Shown here: in pieces, positions 55,001 through 63,076 of the stretch
How the letters are laid out: every line of letters starts with the position of its first letter
Numbering within the stretch: the stretch's first letter is position 1
NCBI RefSeq assembly: GCF_016132445.1
Contig: NZ_CP046056.1
Span: 744,001 to 808,000, forward strand
Length of the DNA: 64,000 nucleotides
Direction of reading: 5' to 3'
Source: Venatoribacter cucullus
GTDB taxonomy: Bacteria; Pseudomonadota; Gammaproteobacteria; Pseudomonadales; Oceanobacteraceae
The notes under the pieces: generated by a model
Told to the model about the DNA's origin: nothing
Databases searched by the model: none
The model's input: only the letters and a program-made list of their open reading frames with translations
Translations under genes and position numbers: made by a program

Positions 55001-55635
55001 TGAACAAAGAAAAACGCACCGAAATTTTCCGCCGCCTGCGTGAACACAACCCGGAACCGCGCACCGAACTGGAATACAGCACGCCGTTTGAATTACTGAT
55101 TGCGGTGTTGTTGTCAGCGCAGGCCACGGACGTAAGCGTCAATAAAGCCACGCGCAAACTCTACCCGGTGGCCAATACCCCGGAGAGCATTCTGGCGCTG
55201 GGCGAAGACGGCCTGAAGGATTACATCAAAACCATCGGCCTGTTTAACAGCAAAGCCAGCAACGTGATAAAGCTGTGCCGCATGTTAATTGACCAGCATG
55301 GCAGCGAAGTGCCGCAAACCCGCGAGGCGCTGGAAGCGCTGCCCGGGGTAGGGCGGAAAACCGCGAACGTGGTGCTGAACACCGCCTTTGGTCAGCCCAC
55401 CATTGCTGTTGATACCCATATTTTCCGGGTGTCGAACCGCACCAAAATTGCGCCGGGAAAAAATGTGGATGAAGTGGAGCAGCGGTTAATCCGGCTGGTG
55501 CCGGCCGAATTCCGGCTGGATGCCCACCACTGGCTGATTCTGCATGGCCGTTATACCTGTGTGGCGCGCAAACCCAAATGCGGTGCCTGTATTATTGAAG
55601 ATCTGTGTGAATACAAACAAAAAACATCTGACTGA
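55000..55635 (+). CDS. nth: Endonuclease III
   Basis: Base-excision repair glycosylase/AP lyase for oxidised pyrimidines. The 211-residue protein has the HhH motif [12 protein letters not shown] with the catalytic K120, the catalytic D138 in VDTHIFR, and the [4Fe-4S] ligands C187, C194, C197 and C203. Its start overlaps the diguanylate cyclase stop. Confidence 0.97.
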   Translation: MNKEKRTEIFRRLREHNPEPRTELEYSTPFELLIAVLLSAQATDVSVNKATRKLYPVANTPESILALGEDGLKDYIKTIGLFNSKASNVIKLCRMLIDQHGSEVPQTREALEALPGVGRKTANVVLNTAFGQPTIAVDTHIFRVSNRTKIAPGKNVDEVEQRLIRLVPAEFRLDAHHWLILHGRYTCVARKPKCGACIIEDLCEYKQKTSD

Positions 55636-55649
55636 GACGGAGAGAGACG

Positions 55650-56054
55650 ATGAGACTGTTGCATACCATGCTGCGCGTAGGCGATTTAAAACGCTCGGTT
55701 GAGTTTTACACCCAGGTGATGGGCATGACCTTGCTGCGCCAGCACGACAACGAAGAATATAAATACAGCCTGGCCTTTGTGGGGTATCAGCCGGAAAGCG
55801 CAGGCGCGGTGATTGAACTCACCTACAACTGGGGCGTTACGGAATATGAGCTGGGCACCGCCTACGGCCATATTGCGCTGGAAGTGGATAACGCTGCGGA
55901 ATCCTGTGAACGTATCCGCAATAACGGTGGCCGGGTAACCCGCGAAGCCGGCCCGGTAAAAGGCGGCAGTACCGTCATTGCGTTTGTAGAAGATCCGGAT
56001 GGCTACAAAATTGAATTAATCGAGAAAAAATCCATCGCCAGCGGACAATTCTGA
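55650..56054 (+). CDS. gloA: Lactoylglutathione lyase (glyoxalase I)
   Basis: Metal-dependent enzyme that converts the methylglyoxal-glutathione hemithioacetal to lactoylglutathione. The 134-residue protein has the ligand set H5, E56, H74 and E122, as in the nickel-type bacterial GloA. ACGGAGAGAG lies before the ATG. It follows nth by 14 bases and precedes rfbC by three, so the whole run may be one transcript. Confidence 0.95.
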   Translation: MRLLHTMLRVGDLKRSVEFYTQVMGMTLLRQHDNEEYKYSLAFVGYQPESAGAVIELTYNWGVTEYELGTAYGHIALEVDNAAESCERIRNNGGRVTREAGPVKGGSTVIAFVEDPDGYKIELIEKKSIASGQF

Positions 56055-56057
56055 ACC

Positions 56058-56612
56058 ATGCAGATTACCCGCGCCGGCCGCTTCGCCGATGTGTACGTAC
56101 TGACGCCGCCGGTGTACAGCGACGAGCGCGGGTTTTTTATGGAAAGCTTCCGCGCCAGCTGGCTGCATGATATCGCGCCCGGTGTGCAGTTTGTGCAGGA
56201 TAACCACTCGTTTTCCCACGCGGGTGTGCTGCGCGGTTTGCATTATCAGCTGCAGCAGCCACAGGGCAAACTGGTGCGGGTAATGCGCGGCCGCATTCTG
56301 GATGTGGTGGTGGATATGCGCGCAGCATCACCCACCTTCGGGCAATGGGAGCGCGTCGAATTATCCGCCGCCAACCGCTGCCAGTTATGGATACCGCCGG
56401 GTTATGCCCACGGCTTTTACACACTGGAAGACGCCGATTGTTTATACCGCTGCAGCGATTATTACCACGCCGCCAGCGAGCGGGTATTGCGCTGGGATGA
56501 TCCGCAGCTGGCTATTCAATGGCCGGCAGCACAGCCGCTGGTGTCGGCCAAAGATCAACAGGGCGTGGCCTTTGCTGAAGCCGATTATTTTACCGAACCC
56601 GGGCTGCTTTAA
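56058..56612 (+). CDS. rfbC: dTDP-4-dehydrorhamnose 3,5-epimerase
   Basis: Cupin enzyme of the dTDP-L-rhamnose pathway. The 184-residue protein has the catalytic H62 in VLRGLHYQ and the pattern GRILDVVVDMR, then GYAHGFYTLED near 118. RmlC-type sugar-nucleotide binding residues (QDNHSFS) are visible. It overlaps rfbD by one base. Confidence 0.93.
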   Translation: MQITRAGRFADVYVLTPPVYSDERGFFMESFRASWLHDIAPGVQFVQDNHSFSHAGVLRGLHYQLQQPQGKLVRVMRGRILDVVVDMRAASPTFGQWERVELSAANRCQLWIPPGYAHGFYTLEDADCLYRCSDYYHAASERVLRWDDPQLAIQWPAAQPLVSAKDQQGVAFAEADYFTEPGLL

Positions 56613-57517
56613 TGCGCGTCTTAATGACCGGTGCCGGTGGTCAGTTAGGGCAGGCGTTACTGGCCTTACCGCCTCGCGCCGATACCGAATGGCTACTGTT
56701 CACCCGGGCGCAACTGGATATTACCGACCGGCAAACTGTGCAGCGTTTGGTGGCAAAATACCGCCCGGATGTGATCATTAATACCGCTGCTTATACCGGC
56801 GTGGATAAAGCCGAAACGGATAGCGAACAGGCCTTTACTGTGAATGCTAAGGGGCCGGAAATACTGGCACAGGTTTGTACTGAACATCAGGTCGCGCTAG
56901 TGCAGCTGTCCACCGATTTTGTTTTTTCCGGAACCGCGACTCAGCCCTATACCGAAGTGGATACAACCGACCCGCAGTCCGTCTACGGGCGCAGCAAACT
57001 GGCCGGTGAGCAGGCTGTTTTAACATCGCCCGGTGTGCAGGCGCTGGTGCTGCGCACCAGTTGGCTGTGTAGCCGTTACGGAGATAATTTTGTCAAAACC
57101 CTGCTGGCCAAAATGCAGCAGGGGCAGCACCTGCAGGTGGTTAATGATCAGATTGGTTCCTTTACTTTGGCCGATGATCTGGCTGGCTGGATCGTGGAAT
57201 TATTACCGCTGCTGCGGCAGGGAAAATTGCCGCCGTTATTACACGCGGCCAACAGCGGTCAGTGCAGTTGGTACGACCTGGCGGTGGCTATACAGAAAAC
57301 AGCCGTAGAACAAGGTGTATTACAGCAGCCGGTAGCCATTACCCCTGTAAGTACGGCCGCTTACAGCGCCGGTAAAACGCTTGCGCCACGGCCGGCGTAT
57401 AGCGCGCTGGATAACCATTTATTAAGTCATTATCTGCCCCAGCCACCGCAATCCTGGCAGCAGGCGTTAGCGCGCTGCGTGGCCGGTTTACATACATCTT
57501 CGGATAAACATTCATGA
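56612..57517 (+). CDS. rfbD: dTDP-4-dehydrorhamnose reductase
   Basis: NADPH-dependent last step of dTDP-L-rhamnose synthesis. The 301-residue short-chain dehydrogenase fold begins MRVLMTGAGGQLGQAL; the catalytic YxxxK is Y125/K129 (YGRSK), with QLSTDFVFSG upstream. It overlaps rfbB by four bases. Confidence 0.93.
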   Translation: MRVLMTGAGGQLGQALLALPPRADTEWLLFTRAQLDITDRQTVQRLVAKYRPDVIINTAAYTGVDKAETDSEQAFTVNAKGPEILAQVCTEHQVALVQLSTDFVFSGTATQPYTEVDTTDPQSVYGRSKLAGEQAVLTSPGVQALVLRTSWLCSRYGDNFVKTLLAKMQQGQHLQVVNDQIGSFTLADDLAGWIVELLPLLRQGKLPPLLHAANSGQCSWYDLAVAIQKTAVEQGVLQQPVAITPVSTAAYSAGKTLAPRPAYSALDNHLLSHYLPQPPQSWQQALARCVAGLHTSSDKHS

Positions 57518-58569
57518 GACGACTGCTGGTTACCGGCGCCGCCGGCTTTATTGGCGCCAATTTTATTGAATACTGGCAGCAGCAGTATCCGCAGGATTTT
57601 ATTCTGGCGCTGGATGCGCTTACTTATGCGGGCAATATCCGTAATCTGGACCGCGCACGGCAGCAGCCTAATTTTGAATTTGTGCAGGGCAATATCGCCG
57701 ATCAGGCGTTAATTGAACATTGCCTGCGCCATTACCAGCTGGATACGCTGGTGAATTTTGCTGCTGAATCGCACGTTGACCGCTCCATCAGCGATCCGGC
57801 GATTTTTTTGCACACCAATATTCTCGGTACTTTCAGTTTACTGCAGGCAGCGCGCACGGTCTGGCAGGAAGAACCGCGCGCCCGTGGTGAAGCGCCCGTT
57901 AAACATCGCTTTCATCATGTGTCCACCGATGAAGTGTTCGGCGACCTGGGTGAGCAGGGCGAGCCTTTTGTGGAAACCAGCCGCTACCAGCCGAGTAACC
58001 CGTATTCCGCCACCAAAGCCGCGTCCGACCATTTATTAATGGCCTGGGCACGCACCTACGGACTGCACGTCAGTTTATCGAATTGCTCGAATAATTTCGG
58101 AATTTACCAATACCCGGAAAAGCTGATGCCGCGGGTGATTACCAATATTCTGCACAACCGGCCGCTGCCGGTATTCGGCAGTGGTTTGCAGGTGCGCGAC
58201 TGGCTGTATGTGCACGACCACGCAGCGGGCATTGACCGTATTCTGCAGGCCGGCCAGCCTGGTTGTTATTACAATATTGGCGGACGTAACGAACGCACGA
58301 ATATTGAGGTGATTAAACTGCTGTGCGAATCAGTGGAAAATTTTTTGCAGGAAAACCCGGACTTGCAGGCGCGTTATCCGCAGGCGCAGCAGGCGCTGGC
58401 CGGTAACGCGGCGGCGCTTATTCAATACGTCGCTGACCGGCCCGGTCACGACCAGCGTTATGCGATTAATCCGGATAAAATTGAACGGGAATTAGGCTTC
58501 CGGCCGCAGCATGATTTCCGTGCGGCGTTACGGACAACGGTGGAGTGGTATTTGCAGTATTTTGCCTGA
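57514..58569 (+). CDS. rfbB: dTDP-glucose 4,6-dehydratase
   Basis: Extended short-chain dehydrogenase of 351 residues. The NAD motif is TGAAGFIGANF (7-17), the STDEVFG catalytic acid pair lies at 137-143, and YxxxK is Y164/K168 (YSATK). It makes dTDP-4-keto-6-deoxyglucose for rhamnose. The order C-D-B without rfbA is unusual: the thymidylyltransferase must be elsewhere. A terminator follows. Confidence 0.94.
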   Translation: MRRLLVTGAAGFIGANFIEYWQQQYPQDFILALDALTYAGNIRNLDRARQQPNFEFVQGNIADQALIEHCLRHYQLDTLVNFAAESHVDRSISDPAIFLHTNILGTFSLLQAARTVWQEEPRARGEAPVKHRFHHVSTDEVFGDLGEQGEPFVETSRYQPSNPYSATKAASDHLLMAWARTYGLHVSLSNCSNNFGIYQYPEKLMPRVITNILHNRPLPVFGSGLQVRDWLYVHDHAAGIDRILQAGQPGCYYNIGGRNERTNIEVIKLLCESVENFLQENPDLQARYPQAQQALAGNAAALIQYVADRPGHDQRYAINPDKIERELGFRPQHDFRAALRTTVEWYLQYFA

Positions 58570-58595
58570 GTGCTGGCTGTTTCATAGTGATCAGG

Positions 58596-58619
58596 GCCGT
58601 CACTGCGTGACGGCTTTTT
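58596..58619 (+). terminator. Rho-independent terminator after rfbB
   Basis: An 8-bp stem (GCCGTCAC / GTGACGGC) with a TGC loop is followed by T5. Confidence 0.85.
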
Positions 58620-58983
58620 GCGGGCTACGCCCGCTGGTATTGCAAGGGGAGGTATCCCCTTGCGAACCCCTCTGGCCCGCGTCCCAGCTGTTTACTCGCT
58701 TCGCTCGCCCTTCGGGTCAGCCTGCGGCTGTTACTCCCGTTGGTCGTTTCCTCGTTTACCAAACCCAATTGAGCATACGCGGCCAAAGGGCATCCATGCC
58801 CCTGGCCACTCGTTTGGAGTCATCCAAACGATGCTATTGGCTTTGGTAAACTTCGGGCTGGCCCGAATGGGCCGGGAAACATCGGGGGCGCTGGGTTCGT
58901 TCGGCGTTAAGGGTTCAGCGAGCGTTGCGGTACATTACCATGCACGCTCAACGCTCAACCCAGAACGCCTGACGAACCGCGAC
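58620..58983. other. Highly structured non-coding region between rfbB and dapD
   Basis: No credible gene lies here. Successive hairpins are GCGGGC/GCCCGC (58620-58634), GCAAGGGGA/TCCCCTTGC (58642-58663), and a branched unit closed by GTTTACCAAA (58754-58763) with TTTGGTAAAC (58842-58851). Inside that unit are GGGCAT/ATGCCC (58788-58801) and CGTTTGGA/TCCAAACG (58811-58830). GGCCC/GGGCC lies at 58860-58873. A second long pairing joins the region near 58893-58908 with that near 58962-58978, enclosing AGCGTTG/CAACGCT. Such density suggests a structured RNA or a palindromic mobile repeat. Confidence 0.6.
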
Positions 58984-60015
58984 TCAGTTATTCGCGTGCA
59001 GTTCGTTGTTCAGCTCAATGGCGGTTTTGTTGGTCACGCACTGCACCGCACCGCTGATGGAATCACGACGGAACAGCAGGTCGGTTTTACCAGCCAGATC
59101 ACGGCCTTTCACCACTTCCACCACGTTTTTCTGGTCGTCCAGCAGCTGGATTTTGGTACCGGCGGTCACGTACAGGCCGGCTTCGACGGTGCAGCGGTCG
59201 CCCAGCGGAATACCGATACCGGCGTTGGCGCCGATCAGGCACTTCTCGCCCACGGAAATAATGATATTGCCGCCACCGGACAGGGTGCCCATGGTTGAGC
59301 AGCCGCCACCCAGATCGGAGCCGTCACCCACGACTACGCCGGCAGAAATACGGCCTTCAACCATGGAAACGCCCAGCGTGCCGGCGTTAAAGTTCACAAA
59401 ACCTTCGTGCATGATGGTGGTGCCTTCACCAATGTAAGCACCCAGGCGCACGCGCGAGGTATCGGCAATGCGCACGCCTTTCGGTACTACGTAATCGGTC
59501 ATGCGCGGGAATTTATCCACGCTGTTCACGCTCAGAATTTCGCCGTGCAGGCGGGCTTCCAGCTGCGCCGCCGGCAGATCGTTCAGATCCACCGCGCCTT
59601 TGTTGGTCCAGGCGACGTTCGGCAGCAGACCGAACATGCCGGCCAGGTTCAGGCTGTGCGGCTTGGCCAGACGGTGCGACAGCAGGTGCAGTTTCAGGTA
59701 CACCTCGGGGGTGCTGGTGGATTGCGCATCGCTTTCCAGTACGGTTACCACCACCGGACGTTCGCTTTCGGTAAAGGTACGGGCCAGCGCGGCCAGTTCA
59801 GCATTGGTGCTTTCTGCGGCTGCTGCAAAGGCTTCCAGTTCGCCACCATCGGCTTCCAGGGCCACGTTGCCACCCTCATAACCCAGCGCGGTTTTTGCGG
59901 CTTCAATCAGTGCGGCGGCCGGGTTCAGCAGTGGCTGCGGGTAATACACTTCCAGCCAGTCACCGTTGCTGTTTTTGGTGCCAATACCAATGGCCAGGGC
60001 AAATGCTTGCGTCAT
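58984..60015 (-). CDS. dapD: 2,3,4,5-tetrahydropyridine-2,6-dicarboxylate N-succinyltransferase DapD
   Basis: Step in lysine and diaminopimelate synthesis. The 343-residue length is that of the Pseudomonas-type DapD, longer than the 274 of E. coli. The left-handed beta-helix occupies about 180-310 (RVRLGAYIGEGTTIMHEGFVN; GVVVGDGSDLGGG; GANAGIGIPLGDRC). It is followed upstream on the same strand by the ArsC-like gene, as in pseudomonads. Confidence 0.95.
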   Translation of the reverse strand: MTQAFALAIGIGTKNSNGDWLEVYYPQPLLNPAAALIEAAKTALGYEGGNVALEADGGELEAFAAAAESTNAELAALARTFTESERPVVVTVLESDAQSTSTPEVYLKLHLLSHRLAKPHSLNLAGMFGLLPNVAWTNKGAVDLNDLPAAQLEARLHGEILSVNSVDKFPRMTDYVVPKGVRIADTSRVRLGAYIGEGTTIMHEGFVNFNAGTLGVSMVEGRISAGVVVGDGSDLGGGCSTMGTLSGGGNIIISVGEKCLIGANAGIGIPLGDRCTVEAGLYVTAGTKIQLLDDQKNVVEVVKGRDLAGKTDLLFRRDSISGAVQCVTNKTAIELNNELHANN

Positions 60016-60075
60016 AAGAAATCCTCGTAAAAATGGGGTAAGCGAAAATTCAGTTAAACCGTTCAGGTAAACCCG

Positions 60076-60426
60076 TTAGTTAAATAATGCGGCGTAGTCG
60101 GCGGCGCTGAAGCCCAGCACTTTACGGCTGCCGGTATCCAGCAGCGGACGTTTGATAATGGACGGGTTGTTCAGCATCAGGGTTTTGGCGCTGGCGGCAT
60201 CAATGCCGGCTTTCACGTCATCGGGCAGGGCGCGCCAGGTGGTACCGCGCTTATTCAGCAGGTCTTCCCAGCTCAGCTCGGCCAGAAAGCTGTCCAGCAG
60301 CTCAGCGCTCAGGCCGTCTTTTTTGTAATCGTGAAAGGCGTACTCAATACCTGCTGCTTGCAGCCAGGCGCGGGCTTTTTTGATGGTGTCGCAGTTTTTG
60401 ATGCCGTACAGGGTCACCATGGGCAT
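60076..60426 (-). CDS. ArsC/Spx-family protein (YffB-like)
   Basis: A 116-residue thioredoxin-fold protein with [15 protein letters not shown] (8-22). It has a single N-terminal cysteine where arsenate reductases have their catalytic one, followed by RGTTWRAL and KRPLLDTG (about 92-99). Its position next to dapD is shared with YffB-like proteins, which use glutathione and are not proven arsenate reductases. AGGAG precedes the ATG at 60426. Confidence 0.85.
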   Translation of the reverse strand: MPMVTLYGIKNCDTIKKARAWLQAAGIEYAFHDYKKDGLSAELLDSFLAELSWEDLLNKRGTTWRALPDDVKAGIDAASAKTLMLNNPSIIKRPLLDTGSRKVLGFSAADYAALFN

Positions 60427-60509
60427 GTCTCCTGTGCTGTCTGAACCGTAAAAATGACGCGCAAGGATACCAGAAGCTGCCGGCAGGGTCAGCCGCAGTG
60501 GCGGCTGGT

Positions 60510-61667
60510 TCAGATCAGAGCCCGGGTTGCCCAGGCCACGGCAATGCCCAGATAATTGCCCAGCACATAGCCAATAATGGCAGCGGCAAAGCCGGGCACG
60601 ATAAGGGCGCGGTTTTTCAGGGCGCCGGCGATCACCGGAATAAAGGGCACCGACATAATGGCGGCCGAGGCGGTAATCAGGAAGGTGTCGGTATCAATCT
60701 TCAGCCAGCGGCACAGCAGCGCCTGCAACACCATGGCACCGATCAGAATGCAGCTGATGTAACCGAATAAGGGCATGTTCAGGCGGGTCAGGATGCCGGT
60801 ATCGGTCATGCTGCCGGTGGTAAAACAAAACACCAGAATCAGGTACATCCCCAACGGGTAGCTGTTCGGCAGATTCCGCACCGCCGGCACAAAGGACGCC
60901 GCCACCCCCAACGTGGTAATGGCAATAATGGCGATGGCGGAGGCCATGCTGCCGGGCACCAGTTTGGCAATGCCAACCGCAGCACCGACGATCACACCGG
61001 CCAGCAACAGCGCCAGCAGGGTTTTCGGCAGCAAGGCCAGGCGCAGCAGCGGTTTGTAGGCATGGGCGGTTTCGTCGGCCAGATGACGGAACACCGAGTG
61101 ATCCTGCTCCTGCTCCGGTGCTTGAAAGGCTGGCAGCAGGCGGCTGAAGATGGGTTTGGCGATGGTCATGACAAACAGCAGATACATGGCCGAGAGCAGA
61201 ATGTCGTAGGTAATCATGGTGGTGAACAGCGTATCGTCAGCACCGATGGCGGTTTTGATGGCGGCCATATTGGGGCCCCCGCCGGTGTAAGCCCCCACTG
61301 ACATACCGGCAATCTGCCAGATGTCATTCAGATGGGGAGCAAAGAGCACGGCCGCCACGGTGCTGACCAGCATCACCGCCAGCAGAGCCAGGCCTAAGCT
61401 TTTCAGGGTATTGCCAGCCAGACGCAAGGCTGCGCCAACATCCATGGAAAACACCAGCAGTGGTAAGGCCAGCGCCACACTGACTTCGGCTAACGTACTT
61501 TGCAGAGCGCGGATATCATCACCGGCCGGTAATACGCCGCTGGCCGCCAGCAGAATGCCGAGGGTGAACGACAACACCACTACTCCGGCTTTATCCAGCC
61601 AGGGCAGCCGCTGGCACAGCCAGATCAGCAGAGCGGGCAGGCATAAGCCACACAGAATGACCAACAT
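60510..61667 (-). CDS. DUF819 family membrane transporter
   Basis: A 385-residue inner-membrane protein with about ten helices. It has the family segment [22 protein letters not shown] (about 118-139) and a second half with [10 protein letters not shown] and [15 protein letters not shown]819 (YjcL-like) proteins resemble other secondary transporters and are often linked to amino-acid enzymes; the substrate is unknown. ATG at 61667 follows the stop of the upstream enzyme by five bases; the in-frame extension into that gene is rejected. Confidence 0.8.
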   Translation of the reverse strand: MLVILCGLCLPALLIWLCQRLPWLDKAGVVVLSFTLGILLAASGVLPAGDDIRALQSTLAEVSVALALPLLVFSMDVGAALRLAGNTLKSLGLALLAVMLVSTVAAVLFAPHLNDIWQIAGMSVGAYTGGGPNMAAIKTAIGADDTLFTTMITYDILLSAMYLLFVMTIAKPIFSRLLPAFQAPEQEQDHSVFRHLADETAHAYKPLLRLALLPKTLLALLLAGVIVGAAVGIAKLVPGSMASAIAIIAITTLGVAASFVPAVRNLPNSYPLGMYLILVFCFTTGSMTDTGILTRLNMPLFGYISCILIGAMVLQALLCRWLKIDTDTFLITASAAIMSVPFIPVIAGALKNRALIVPGFAAAIIGYVLGNYLGIAVAWATRALI

Positions 61668-61672
61668 GGCGA

Positions 61673-62950
61673 TCAGTCCGGTTGCATCAGCGTGCTGGCG
61701 CAGGGCTGCGGCTGACGTGCCCGCTGCAGACGATATTGCGGAAAGGTATCGGGATAGCTGAACACCGGCCACCAGTCGCAGATGCGTCCTTGTTCCACCA
61801 CCGCCAGCTGGCCGAATTGCAACAACAACGCTTCGCTTTGGGTGGGTTGGAAGAATACATAATCATCCTGCTGCAGGCGGGTATCGGCGGGCAACTGGTA
61901 AAATTCCTGATTGCTGGAGCGGCCCAACAGGCTGCTCAGCCTGGCCTCCGCCGGGTAGCAGGGCGACGCCAGCCAGTTGCCGCCGTATAAATAACAGCCC
62001 TGTTTCGGCAGCAGGCCGATGGCGCGTAATGCCCGCGACAGGCGCGGCGCTTCAGGAATTTCCGGCTGTTGCACACGTTTTAATACGGGTGCGGCAATGT
62101 AGGCAGCGGGCAGGTGGTGTTCCAGGGTTTCCACGTCAAAATCGGTGGGTTTAAGCAGCGCTGAACCGACCGAAATTTCACTGACAATGCCCAGACTGTC
62201 GGCATCGTACAGTGGGTAGGTGGTGCTGCCGCCGGTGTTCAGGCACAGGGTTTTCAGTACCGCTTCGCCCAGCACGTCGCGCACTTGCTGTACGCAGGCG
62301 GCATAGCGCTGGCGGGTGGCGTTGAAGGCCGCGGTTGGGCCACCCAGCAGGGCCGGGATTTTGCCGATATGAGCCTCATAGCCCATCAGGCCGGACAGGC
62401 TCAGCCAGGGTGAACGGCTGATTTTTTCCAGCGCGGCGATAAAGGCTTCACCCGGCTGAAAACCACCGCGGTGCAGCCCGACATCAATTTCCAGGCTGAC
62501 GCGCATGCGTACATTCAGTTCCTGTGCCAGTTGTTCGTATTGCTGCAGGCGTTGCGGGCTGTCGATCAGCCATTGCAGCTGCAGCTCGGGGGCAAAACAC
62601 ATACTGCTGGTTTGCTGGCCATGCCAGGCATAAAAATGCCGGGCGGCGCATACCGGCATGGGCTTGCCGAGCAGAATATCGGCGGCCGGAATATGTTCGA
62701 TCAGGTGCATCAGAAAGGGCAGGTGAAAGCACATCAGCCGGCTGGTGCCGGTGCGGCGCATAATGTATTGCAGCAGCGGCACCGAGGGCAGGGATTTGGC
62801 CACAATGCGGTAATCAAAACCGCGGTTCATCACATCAATTAAGTGGTCAATATTGTGGTCGAGCCGTTCCCGGTCAATAACCATAACAGGCGTGCACACG
62901 CCGGCATCGTGAAGGGCGCTGGTGAGCGTCCGGAAATACAGATCGGTCAT
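61673..62950 (-). CDS. DSD1/D-threonine-aldolase-like PLP enzyme
   Basis: A 425-residue fold-type III PLP enzyme. The N-terminal Schiff-base lysine is K52 in YRIVAKSLPSVP, the glycine-rich phosphate site is TLCLNTGGSTTYP (about 244-256), and the C-terminal domain carries the metal- or substrate-site histidine region. Related enzymes cleave D-threonine or 3-hydroxy-aspartate or dehydrate D-serine. The gene is coupled to the DUF819 transporter, which may move the substrate. ATG at 62950 is preferred to the more distant one for lack of a ribosome-binding site there. Confidence 0.8.
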   Translation of the reverse strand: MTDLYFRTLTSALHDAGVCTPVMVIDRERLDHNIDHLIDVMNRGFDYRIVAKSLPSVPLLQYIMRRTGTSRLMCFHLPFLMHLIEHIPAADILLGKPMPVCAARHFYAWHGQQTSSMCFAPELQLQWLIDSPQRLQQYEQLAQELNVRMRVSLEIDVGLHRGGFQPGEAFIAALEKISRSPWLSLSGLMGYEAHIGKIPALLGGPTAAFNATRQRYAACVQQVRDVLGEAVLKTLCLNTGGSTTYPLYDADSLGIVSEISVGSALLKPTDFDVETLEHHLPAAYIAAPVLKRVQQPEIPEAPRLSRALRAIGLLPKQGCYLYGGNWLASPCYPAEARLSSLLGRSSNQEFYQLPADTRLQQDDYVFFQPTQSEALLLQFGQLAVVEQGRICDWWPVFSYPDTFPQYRLQRARQPQPCASTLMQPD

Positions 62951-63035
62951 GGTGTGTTCCGCGATGAGCATGGTGATTATTATTGTTGTTATTTATGTTT
63001 GGTACCTTTGTACCACAAGCATTTTCGGCCGGCCA

Positions 63036-63060
63036 CAAAAAAGGCGGACAGTGTCCGCCT
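63036..63060 (-). terminator. Terminator after feoB
   Basis: A 9-bp stem AGGCGGACA / TGTCCGCCT is followed on the minus strand by a T6 tract (the plus-strand A-run at 63037-63042). It lies 17 bases past the feoB stop. Confidence 0.88.
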
Positions 63061-63076
63061 GATCGTGAGCAGGGCC

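Noticed and set aside
58754-58978. Integron attC-like folded sites
   Set aside because: The pairing looked similar, but the conserved RYYYAAC and GTTRRRY core boxes are not in the right places, and no integrase is in the window.
58618-59298. 226-residue frame running from the structured gap into dapD antisense
   Set aside because: Low-complexity translation over hairpins, overlap with conserved dapD, and no start signal.
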